A program made the position numbers and the translations under genes. The notes below the pieces were generated by a model that saw only the letters and a list, made by a program, of their open reading frames with translations, did no database searches and was not told the DNA's origin. From Bilabrum cf. latius (taxonomy: Eukaryota > Bigyra: Bicosoecida > Bigyra > Bicosoecida): a stretch of 64,000 nucleotides of DNA. Below, in pieces: positions 21,401-31,282 of the stretch. The stretch covers positions 248,001 through 312,000 of the forward strand of contig OZ237756.1 of the NCBI GenBank assembly GCA_965178125.1, in the 5' to 3' direction. The stretch's first letter is position 1. Every line of letters begins with the position of its first letter.

Positions 21401-23734
21401 AGACCCTGATGATGCCTGTAGATCTAGTGTCTTCCTCTGTGCACCTATCTACAGTGCGTTCGGATCGGTTGTGCTTGATCCCATTGTGCTACCTCCGGCG
21501 GCATTTGCAGTGATCCTTGCTCTCTTGCGGGATAGAATCCCGCCCTTGCTAGCTTGCCCCGACCGTGACCGTTTCTGGCCCGCACGAGCAGGGCTGGAGG
21601 ATGCAGCATCGTTTGAGGATAGTAACGTGATGCCACCAATATCGGAAGCACCCCCTGCTGGCGACCTGAGCGCAGGCGGCAGCATGCTCCACAGCTCCAG
21701 TAAGAGGCTGCCCAAGTCTGTCTCGCTCTGATCCTCATCCTCTTGGTCTTGCTCTTGTTCTTGCTCTTGCTGTAGATGTGTGGCACTATTCCGAGCCTTG
21801 GAAGATCGGATGTTGCCCTCACTCGCAACCGCACTAACGGGCCAATCGAACATGGAAGAGTGCAGCTCGTGCCCCACGCACCGCACGGTCCCTGCCATCC
21901 CCTGCTGCTCCAGACCACCATCAACCTGACCTGCCGACCCAGGGCCCGCCCCTACCTCTCCATCTCCCCCTTCACCCGCACCCGCACCTGTCCCGTCTCG
22001 CATCGCCCCAAACGCGACGTCTGCATCGTCGTTCTCATACCCCGCCCGCCCCCTCAGCTCCATCCCAGAGAGGCAGCACACCCTCACGCCGGCAGGAGCA
22101 GCCCCGGCTGCGTCACCCAGCGGCATGTCAAGCGTGCCCAGCCCCCCGCTGTTCTCTGCTGCTGTTCCCCCGCCCGCCTCGGCGAGGTGAGCTGCCACGG
22201 CTCGTGATGTGTGACGAGTGCACGCAGCTCCTTTGAATAGGCCTACTACCGGGGCACCTCTCCTACCGCCCTGCCCATTCGCCGAAGTTACCTCGCTTGC
22301 AGGCTGCACCCCCACCGCCCTAAATGCATCCAACGAGACAGTGCCGGCATGCAAGTCAGTCGACTGGGTCGACACTATATCTACCTCTGACGATTCATCG
22401 GACTGCGACGCCCGAACCAGCCCAGTGGCTCCTGCAGGCTGCAGCCCCGCCCCCGCCTGCACCAGCACCTCAGCCGGCTGCATCCTGCTCAGCGCGCTCC
22501 TTAGCCTAGACCTAGAGCCATCGTCCTCGAAGGCGGTAGCGAGTATGAGGCCCGACACCATGTCCACACTCGTCACACCGATATAGCCGGGCTCCGCCTC
22601 CGCCACCACGACGAGCGGCCCGTCCACCTCTGGCTCCAACACATCAGTGCCAATGTCCATGCCTGCCTGTTCCCCGCTATTGCGAGCAATCTCAGTCTCG
22701 TCAGCAAACGAAGACTACACTGCGACCGAACTGCTGGAGCTGGCACTGTTGCTGCTACTGCTGCTGCTGCTGCTGCTGGCATTGCTGGAGCTGGCACTGC
22801 TGCTTGCATTGACTCCTGTTGCGGCTCCGCCTCGGGGCCCCCCCAGACCGGCGGCGGCATCCGATTCGAGCCAGGGAACAAGCGTGCTAGGGGTAAGAAC
22901 CGCCGCAACACCCCTGAGAAAGGGACCCCCCCTGTTGTTCCCCGAGGCTTTGATGGCCGCCGTCTCCGACTACCGGACCAGGCCCACCCGCAGACCAGAG
23001 GCCACAAGTCGCGCAGCGTGTCGGGCCGCCGTGAAGACCGGAACGCTCGCGGTCACAAAGGAGAGGTCAGAGGGCTTGTAGCACCATATGCCCAGCCTGC
23101 GGGCAGCAACCACCGCGCCCGGCCCGAAGAACCGAAACTTGTACCCCGTCTCGACCATGAGCACGAGTCCGGGCCACTGAGCCTACACCGCTGCGACTTG
23201 TTGCTCCCAGGGGGTGAGGCGAGGCGGCCGCTCGAGTGAAGCCGTAGACGCGCCTGGCCTGGATCTGATGCGGCCCGTCACGCCGACCGCTCCTTCGGGC
23301 AGGTCAGTGGGATTGCCGTCCATGAAGGCGAGCACGGCGTCAGAGCGAGGCCGCTGGGCCGACGCGTCAGCAGGTGATGGCCTCGATAAAGGAAGCAAGG
23401 CATGTTTCAGCATCTCGCGGATCTTTGCGTGGTCTATCTCTCGTTTTGTGGCTTGCTCAGCTCGATTGGCTCCTGCCGCGTTCAAGTCATCAACCATGCC
23501 GCCGGCATCCCGATCAGAACCTGAATCGGATACGAGGTCCTCCACATCGTCTACGTCTACTGCGGCCAACCTTTTTGCTGCCTTCTCCTTGGCGGTATCA
23601 CTGCTATGCTTGGTGGATGCAGCTTCCGGTTGCACCTTACGAGCTTGTGCAGCGCGCTTTGCTTTTGCTAGCACCGTTGACGTATCGATAGACGCTGTTC
23701 CCCCAAAGAATGAACTCAAAGAAGACTATTTCAT
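18434..23734 (-). CDS. MSH3: DNA mismatch repair protein MSH3-like (MutS family)
   Basis: A single frame of 1766 residues runs from ATG 23734 to TGA, interrupted only by 11 TAG codons. It starts MK-TAG-SSLSSFF: with TAG as Gln this is a PCNA-binding PIP box, as at the N-terminus of eukaryotic MSH3. The mismatch-recognition domain begins LTPWEQQV near residue 172, then ETGYKFRFFG, and GLVR-TAG-SETAAIKA where MutS proteins have V-K/E-Q-T-E-T. Domain III starts at GSLLGLLNRCSTPFG near 973. The ATPase has Walker A TGPNMGGKS near 1523 and Walker B VVVDELGRGTS near 1601. The C-terminus reads YGLLVAGMAGVPERVL. MSH3 pairs with MSH2 to bind insertion/deletion loops in the nucleus. Long Ser/Ala/Gly inserts make it larger than usual (about 1100 residues). 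A GTAAGT at the end could instead be a donor for one more short exon. Confidence 0.92.
22970..22972 (-). other. In-frame TAG at the conserved Gln of the MutS QTET motif
   Basis: The context is RVGLVR-TAG-SETAAIKA. MSH3 and MSH6 proteins read V-K/E-Q-T-E-T here. The Gln is one of the most conserved residues of this region. Confidence 0.88.
23726..23728 (-). other. In-frame TAG at the Gln of the MSH3 PIP box
   Basis: This is the third codon of MSH3. The PIP box needs Gln at this position (QxxLxxFF), and the following residues SSLSSFF fit it exactly. Confidence 0.85.
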
Positions 23735-24604
23735 GATTCTGTTATCATAGCGTATGCAGTGGCCCTTCTTATTAGACCAGATCTACTCCGCAAAGTCTAG
23801 GCTATGCAGTGCCGTGCAGCAGCGCGGTCGAGGCACGTCATTCATCACTTAACACTTAGCTTTCATGGAGTGCACTGGATTACAATGGTCAGACACGGTG
23901 GGACCTCCTGCTCGCATGATGTCGCACGCGCCGGCATACCTTGCTGGTTTGGAAGCAACCACGCTCCACGGGTGGACCCCGCCCGGGGCATGGGCATCGG
24001 CAGGGAGCGGCATTGAGGTCGATGTCTCCCAAGCTCCAGCGAATCCTACACGAGTCAGTAGTGAACGATCCACAGAATGGCAGGCTGCGAAGGAAGCAGC
24101 CGGGTGACTGGTAGAGGTCTCCGGGGTGCCCGGAGGCGAAGCATCCGATCGATGGAGGTATCGAATTGGGGGGTCCGCCGGGGCTGTGAGGGTTATCTGC
24201 TCAGAGATGGGGGCGGTACGCGGCTTCCAATGATGCTTTCCAGCGCTAGCCCCCTCCAACCAGGCTAGTGTCTTGCAATTCCGCGGAAGACCGGTGCGAG
24301 ACCACTGCCGACATGGGGTGCAGAAGGCGATGGATCGACTATTGCGGAGGGCAGTCGTGGAGCCAAGGGAGCCCGCCGGCGCTCAGTGGCAGAGATCCAA
24401 GGCTACCCGGTTATGGAGGGACGGTTCGGTGCGGTCGAGTCTGCAAATAGTATTTTGGAAGGTCAAAGCTGCACAGGCTCGTTTGGATGCATTTCATTCA
24501 AGATGCCCCCAAGTCGGCTCACCAGACCAACGGCTCCAGCGAAGAAAACCTGTCCCGACTTTTGCACTGCCTCCAGTCGCCCAAGATCCAGGCGACGGAT
24601 TGAC
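23735..24604. other. Intergenic: MSH3 promoter side and 3' flank of the duplicated gene
   Basis: This spacer belongs to the duplicated block; a close copy lies at 30430-31282 and a partial, diverged copy at 36500-36710. No gene is supported. It must hold the MSH3 promoter and the 3' end of the upstream gene. Confidence 0.6.
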
Positions 24605-27600
24605 TCACACCGCGACTGCTAGCGCATTGCCCAGGCCTCCCTCCGTTGCTGCGGCCGACTTCTCAGCAGGGCGCATACCCTGCTTCTTCGGTTCCGTGCG
24701 GGCCTTGGACTGCTTGCCGCAACAGAACCAGTACACGACGCACGAGACGATCGCCACAAGGACGATGACGCCCACCAGAATAAAGATCCATGCCGGAGTG
24801 CCGTCTGATTCCCCATCCTCAACGTAGGGTGACGCCACCACTGCAGCGCCGTCGGTGCTTCCAGCCCACGATGCCTCGGCCCCAGGCGCTCCCGTGGTCA
24901 GCTGCGTCAGGGCCGTCTGATTCTGCAGTGATAGTTCCATCCGCTCGAGGAATTCGGTCGCCTGCGTCTCTGATTGCACGGGCACCTGGAGCACGAGCGT
25001 GGTGCTACCCTCTTCTGCCGACTCCAGCCAGTACGACGTAGACTCCGGGTCAACCCCGATGCTGGCAAGCGCAGCCACGACAAAGGCCTCGGCGCTGCTG
25101 CAGCCGATGTCGGTGAATGCCGCCCCTTCGATCTGCACGGAGGCCTCGAGTAGCAACGGAGTCGGTGACCCGCCCGTGCTCCCCCCAGCGCCGTTCGAAC
25201 ACACGACCCCATCGTCGGTCTCCTCCTCTACTGCTGCGGGGGGCGGCCTCTTGCCGCGACGACGACGAGTGGGAGTGCTCGCCTGGCTGCTGCTGCTCGG
25301 GGAGGCCGTAGATGGGCTCGGGGCAGAGCTCACGGATGATGATTGCGATGATCTGCTGGGACTGCTGGTGATGCTCGGCGTGGGCGAGGTGCTGGGACTG
25401 CTGGTGATGCTCGGCGTGGGCGAGGTGCTGGGACTGCTTGTGATGCTCGGCGTGGGCGAGGTGCTGGGACTGCTGGTGATGCTCGGCGTGGGCGAGGTGC
25501 TGGGACTGCTGGTGATGCTCGGCGTGGGCGAGGTGCTGGGACTGCTTGTGATGCTCGGCGTGGGCGAGGTGCTGGGACTGCTGGTGATGCTCGGCGTGGG
25601 CGAGGTGCTGGGACTGACCGACGGTGACGGGCTTGGGGTGGGCGAGGGCGTGGTGCTTGCTTCCACGATGCTGAAGAAAGCCAGCTCGAGCCCTGCCACC
25701 GGTACCTCGGCCAGAGCCACCACACCGGGCACGTCGTCCCAACGAGGCACAACGGCATCGACCACTCCGTCCTCGACCACGATGTCCCCGAGGGTGTAGG
25801 CCTCCGCACCTGCATCGGTGGACGTCATGCAGGCAATCTGCGTGCCGTTGGACCCGCCAGCCGCACCGGGATTGACGAAGCATGACGTGTCGTTCCACCC
25901 TCCTGCGTGCACCAGGCCTGATATGGCGCCATCTCCCGTGTGGCTGTTCCCCAGGCTCTCGCTGCCCACCACAGTACTGAGTTCCGGATTCTGCACATTC
26001 CCCATGACGATGGATGTTCCGGCATTTCCGTCCAGCCGGGCGACGGCTGCGAAATGCGAGCGCGACGATCCGACGGTCCCGATCGTGTACTCAAAGAGAT
26101 TCCCCGCTTCCTCCGTCTCAGCGAAGACTTGAAACGGGATTCCGGCAAACACTGCCTCGGCGTTGAAATATGACAGCTTGTTGGATCCGTCTACGGCGGT
26201 GAGCACGAATGCACTGTTGCCCATTCCGTCCTGCAGCACAGTGAGTCGCTCGAAGCTCCCCTGGGACGTCTCCTCCTGGCATGCAGGCTCGCCGGAATCC
26301 CTGTTTACGTTGCAAACAGAGTAGCGGTCGTCTCCAGACGCGTCAAACTACAGCACGAAGTAGTCGGCAGCACCCCCGGGCACATCCAGCCTCGCCCGCA
26401 CCACGTCGCCATCACCGAGACGTGGCGTGGCCGTTGTGTTCACCTGGTACCTCTGGGCGGCAGCGGTTGCATTCGACCCGTCCAGCACCATTACCTCCGC
26501 GTTCTGGTCGTCATTGAGCGCTGCAAACACGCACCACCGGTCGGCTACCACGCCCACCAGGCTAGCCTGCGCATCCACGCCGACGGATGCCGGGTTGGGC
26601 TCCACCGTCTGCCAGGCGTCCGCCCCTTGACGGTTCAAGTTGAACACGTACGGCTGGAATTCGGCGCCCTGCACCTTCATTACACCGCAGACAGATGACG
26701 CACTCTGCAGGGAGACGGCGTGTCCCCGGCGCGCCTCCAACCGCGTGAAGGGCAACTCATTGAGGTCCGTTACAGGATCAAACGGCTTGGTGGTTGCATT
26801 GCCCATGTAGAAGAGGGCCTGGCTCGTGTGCATGATAAGGACGCCGCCGTCCCCCCCCAGGATGAACATGTCCTGCGTGGAAGTGCGTTTAGGATTTGTT
26901 AAGTACTCGAGGGCGTCCCTGGGGTCTTCTGCTAGGTCCCAGATGGACACATCGAACTCCCGCGAGCCGTTGAAGGCGCACCGCACGTCGTTTTGCGCGA
27001 AGACGGTAAACGACGAGAAGAATCCTCCGATGATTGCGCACCGTCCAGACCCTATCGCAGGATGGATCGGGAAGGAGTACTTGAGGTTTAGTTCAGAGTC
27101 CTTGGTCTCTTGATTCAGCTCGATGATGTCAAGGGACCCCGTTTGCATCATCCCGCCTGCAGGATTCATCCGCGGGACAGTGGCGACTGCCAGCTCTTTG
27201 CCCCACACCCCGGATGGCTCCACGGCTAGGAGAACCTTATTGTTACCAATGCATTTGCGCACAAGCACAGGGTGCACCTGCAGGTCGGGGCTGTAGCCTC
27301 CGGCCAGCTGGAGCTGTACCGCGTCACCTTGGTCGCCGTTCCAGTAGTAGGCCTGCGTGCTGGTCAACGCGACCACGGCCTCTCTGTTCCCTGGACCAGA
27401 GTCCTCCCCGAGGGCATACAGATTCTTCCAGCTCTGGCCCGCCGACCCGGCAATGACAGTGACATCCACCGCGGATGAGTTGGTGACATCCAGGAGGACC
27501 AGGGAGCCGTCGGCCCCCGACTACGTGGAGCGGGCGAACACTATCTCGCTGCCAGACACGGTCGCGCCCTGCATGTTGTGCGCCAGTCGCTGAATCTCAG

Positions 27601-28849
27601 AGGCGTTGATCTCGTGCGATGTGGCAGTGTTCATGTCCAGCACGAAGTATCGGTACAGAATAGGGCCTCCGCTCTCCTGCACCCTGACCTCCTCGATCGG
27701 GTTGCCGTTTGGACCCTGCATGGGGCTGTTGAATCCGAGCACTGTGAGCCCGCCGCTGGGGACGAACTGCGGCAGGGCAGACTTCGTCAAGGCAGTCATG
27801 TTGAATATCTCCCTCGAGTCACCGACTACGGTGTACACGGCGTTGGCGGCCGCGGAAGCCGTGGCTCTTCTCTGGTTGTTCGTGGACGTCGACATGACCC
27901 AGCCGTCGGCGCTGAAGGAGTAGCACGCAATCCTGCGCAGTACATCGAGGCTGTAGCATACGAAATCACCTGCTGACCACGTGTCGGCCACACCAGCTCT
28001 ATTGATGGAGTCGCCCGAGCCGGGGTTGAGGTCTGCGCCCCCCAAAGCAGAGACCTTGCCGTAGGTCGTGATGTCGTTCGGGTCCCGCATGTCCACGAAG
28101 GCGGGCTCTTTCCCGCTCCCGACGTCAAACGTCATGAACGCCCGCCCGTCCTTTGCGTAGGCCAAGCTCGAATACAGTCCAGTCGAGATGGATGCGTACA
28201 CGTCTTCGATATACTTGATCTGGCTGCCACTCGGCAGTCTGAAATCAAGGCAGGCCATCTGGTAGTCCGCGCCGTCGTTCGCTTTGTTGACTACGCAAAT
28301 CACGTCGTCTGAAAGCCACGCGCCCAGGAACTCCAGCGGAAAGGGGGGCTCCTGCGGATCGAACGGGTGCGTCCCTGGAGGCGCACTTGGGAAGCTGCCT
28401 TCCCCCATCGTGTTCTGGCCGACAACATGCACCTGGTACGGAGTCTCCGTCACGTTCACGATGATCCACTCGATCTTACCGTCGATAAAGGCGCTGGTTG
28501 AAAGGAGGTTCCCGTCTGGTGACAGATACTGGAACGCATCCCGCTGATTGTTCCAGTACCCGCTTTGCGGCCCCGGCGCGAACTCGATAGGAACCACACT
28601 CACGTTCCCGGCCGCCTCGCATGATGCAGAATACAACTCATACCCAATTTCGCGCCCGCCATATGCCTGAAGAGTGGCGCCAGAAGGGCTTGCTCTGAAT
28701 AGGCGCGGCTATCCGCCTCGCCGGTTGGGGTTGGTATCCGTGACCTCCACGCTCAACAAGCGGCCTGAAGTAGGCGTAGCCCCCAGATTATTACCATTGG
28801 CTATACTAGCAGCGATTAAAGCCGACAGAGCAGCGAAAATCGTGTGCAT
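24605..28849 (-). CDS. Secreted type I membrane protein, tandem copy 1
   Basis: A 1414-residue frame runs from ATG 28849 to TGA, with TAG codons at 28709-28711, 27521-27523 and 26348-26350. The N-terminus MHTIFAALSALIAASIANG is a clear signal peptide. About 1000 residues of extracellular sequence rich in beta-strand-like segments follow. I do not recognise a domain; short FSADGW and DSREIF motifs give a beta-propeller impression. Then comes a Ser/Thr/Pro stalk of seven 12-residue repeats (SPSTSPTPSITS), a Cys-containing region, and one transmembrane helix (IFILVGVIVLVAIVSCVVYW) with a short basic tail. A cell-surface or wall-attached role is inferred. The neighbouring tandem copy is nearly identical, and the TAG positions are shared, so the TAGs are not random decay. 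Confidence 0.8.
25362..25615 (-). repeat. 36-bp coding repeats, seven copies (stalk of copy 1)
   Basis: The unit gggactgctggtgatgctcg plus 16 bases encodes a 12-residue Ser/Thr/Pro stalk repeat. There are seven units here and four in copy 2. The 108-bp difference accounts exactly for the length difference between the two genes (4245 versus 4137 bp). Confidence 0.85.
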
Positions 28850-30235
28850 ATGTCCTCCAAATGCTTGTGCACCTGGCGACTCCAGGCCAGCCGGTGGCAA
28901 CTGATTCCGGTTTGATTGTGGGAGTAAGGTGCTGATTTTGGCTCCAAAACAAGGTCGGGAAATAAATCACCGGATACTTACCAAAGTTCTACCCACCATC
29001 CATAACCTGCCAACAAAAAAGCTCTCCGTGCACCCTATGCTCTCCACCGCAGCGCTCTCCTGTCCCTCCCCACAGACTCCACCGCAGCGCCCTCCTGCCC
29101 CTCCCCACAGACTCCACCGCAGCGCCCTCCTGTCCCTCTCCACAGCCTACACCGCAGCGCCCTCATGTCCCTCCCTACAAACTCCACCGCAGCGCCCTCC
29201 TGTCCCTCCCCACAGACTCCACCGCAGCGCCCTCCTGTCCCTCCCCACAGCCTCCACCGCAGCGCCCTCATGTCCCTCCCCACAGACTCCACCGCAGCGC
29301 CCTCCTGTCCCTCCCCACAGACTCCACCGCAGCGCCCTCCTGTCCCTCCCCACAGACTCCACCGCAGCGCCCTCCTGTCCCTCCCCACAGACTCCACCGC
29401 AGCGCCCTCCTGTCCCTCCCCACAGCCTCCACCGCAGCGCCCTCCTGTCCCTCCCCACAGACTCCACCGCAGCGCCCTCCTGTCCCTCCCAACAGACTCC
29501 ACCGCAGCGCCCTCCTGTCCCTCCCCACAGACTCCACCGCAGCGCCCTCCTGTCCCTCCCCACAGACTCCACCGCAGCGCCCTCCTGTCCCTCCCCACAG
29601 ACTCCACCACAGCGCCCTCCTGTCCCTCCCCACAGACTCCACCACAGCGCCCTCCTGTCCCTCCCCACAGCCTCCACCGCAGCGCCCTCCTGTCCCTCCC
29701 CACAGCCTACACCGCAGCGCCGTCATTCATGTGTACTCCCTGAGGTCCTTGTGTGGACCACGGACAGGGTCAGGTCTCGGTGGCCATGCAGGGCCGAAGC
29801 CGATGCATCCGCTTCCGCACTGCGCAGCCCCACCCTCAGTGGCCCTGTTCCCTGCGCCGTATCGACGAGGTGCTGCAGGGACACGAGGGTATGGCGCAGT
29901 ATCGATTTGACCACTGGTTGTTCAGCGCGACCTGGGGCTAAGGCAAGAGTGAGGTGGGAGGCCGGGTCTGAATCTGAACCTAGGGCAAGAGTGATGAGGT
30001 AGGGCTGAGCGCCTTGGCCCCAAGGGTTGGCTGTTTCCATACGGGGCGCGCTATTGGAGCCTATATTGATGCCGAGCCGTCGATTATCGTGGCGACCGGA
30101 GTCATTGGTACAGCTGCTGGCGAAGACGGAGGTGGACAGGGTGCTGATGAGCCCACCCCAAACGGGATCGTAAATAACACAAGATTCCCTGGCCCTCCGG
30201 CCCTTTCGCCCTATCAGCCCTTTACATGGTCCACG
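28850..30235. other. Intergenic: upstream region of tandem copy 1
   Basis: It contains the 35-bp array (listed separately) starting about 190 bp upstream of the ATG, then unique sequence to 30235 that recurs at 35806-36315. Long reading frames here come from the array or run out of the broken MSH3 fragment. I do not support them as genes. Confidence 0.6.
29040..29720. repeat. 35-bp tandem array, about 19 copies
   Basis: The unit cagactccaccgcagcgccc plus 15 bases (tcctgtccctcccca) is repeated with few changes. On the minus strand (the sense strand of the downstream gene) it reads as runs of GGGAGGG and GGAGGG, so G-quadruplex formation is possible. Because 35 is not a multiple of 3, all frames stay open; the resulting Pro/Leu-rich and Gly/Arg-rich ORFs are artefacts. 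Copy 2 has only about five units. Confidence 0.85.
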
Positions 30236-30432
30236 TCTACTGCGGCCAACCTTTTGCTGCCTTCCCCTTGGCGGTATCACTGCTACTAGTAGGATTGGTG
30301 GATGCAGCTTCCGGTTGCACCTTACGAGCTTGTGCAGCGCGCTTTGCTTTTGCTAGCACCGTTGACGTATCGATAGACGCTGTTCCCCCAAAGAATGAAC
30401 TCAAAGAAGACTATTTCATGATTCTGTTATCA
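30236..30432 (-). pseudogene. Truncated MSH3 5' fragment, copy 2
   Basis: This stretch repeats MSH3 codons 1 to about 55 and the promoter side (23563-23758), including the MK-TAG-SSLSSFF start. It has a one-base deletion (cttttg for ctttttg) and an altered ctactagtaggattgg insertion, and reaches a TAA soon after. It marks the junction of the tandem duplication. No MSH3 domain follows, so it cannot make a repair protein. Confidence 0.8.
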
Positions 30433-31282
30433 TAGCGTATGCAGTGGCCCTTCTTGTTAGCTAGACCAGATCTACTCCGCAAAGTCTAGGCTATGCAGTG
30501 CCGTGCAGCAGCGCGGTCGAGGCACGGCGTAACGTCACTTAGCTTTCGTGGAGTGCACAGGATTACAATGGCCAGACACAGTGGGACCTCTTGCTCGCAT
30601 GATATCGCACGCGGCGGCAGACCTTGCTGGTTTGGAAGCAATCGCGCTCCACGGGTGGACCCCGCCGGGGGCATGGGCATCGGCAGGGAGCGGCATTGAG
30701 GTCGATGTCTCCCAAGCTCCAGCGAATCCTACACGAGTCAGTAGTGAACGATCCACAGAATGGCAGGCTGCGAAGGAAGCAGCCGGGTGACTGGTGGAGG
30801 TCTCCGGGGTGCCCGGAGGCGAAGCATCCGATCGGTGGATGGATCGAATCGGTGGATCCGCTGTGGCTGTGAGGATTTTCTGCTCGGAGATGGGCGTGGC
30901 ACGCGGCCTCCAATGAGGCTTACCAGCGATAGCCCCCTCCAACCAGGCTAGTGTCTTGCGATCCTACGGAAGTTCGGCGCGAGACCACTGCCGACATGGG
31001 GTGCAGAAGGCGATGGATCGATTATTGCGGATGGGAGGCGTGGGGCCAAGGGGGCCCGCCGGCGCTCAGCGGCGGAGATCCATGGCTGCCTGGATGGAGG
31101 GACGGTTCGGTGCGGTCGACTCTGCAAATAGTATTTTGGAAGGTCAAAGCTGCACAGGCTCGTTTGGATGCATTTCATTCAAGATGCCCCCAAGTCGGCT
31201 CACCAGACCAACGGCTCCAGCGAACAAAACCTGTCCCGACTTTGGCACTGCTTCCAGTCCGAAATCCAGGTGACGGATTCAC
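30433..31282. other. Intergenic: duplicate of the MSH3 upstream spacer
   Basis: It is closely similar to 23759-24604. Short ORFs on both strands are shared with that copy and look incidental. No gene is supported. Confidence 0.6.

Noticed and set aside
18434-23734. MSH3 as a decaying pseudogene
   Set aside because: All 11 interruptions are TAG; there is no in-frame TGA, TAA or frameshift over 5.3 kb, and Walker A, Walker B and mismatch-domain motifs are intact. Random decay would give all three stops and indels.
29035-29743. Long Pro/Leu-rich (+) and Gly/Arg/Cys-rich (-) ORFs
   Set aside because: They arise from a 35-bp tandem array that has no stop in any frame. Copy 2 of the block has only five units and short ORFs.
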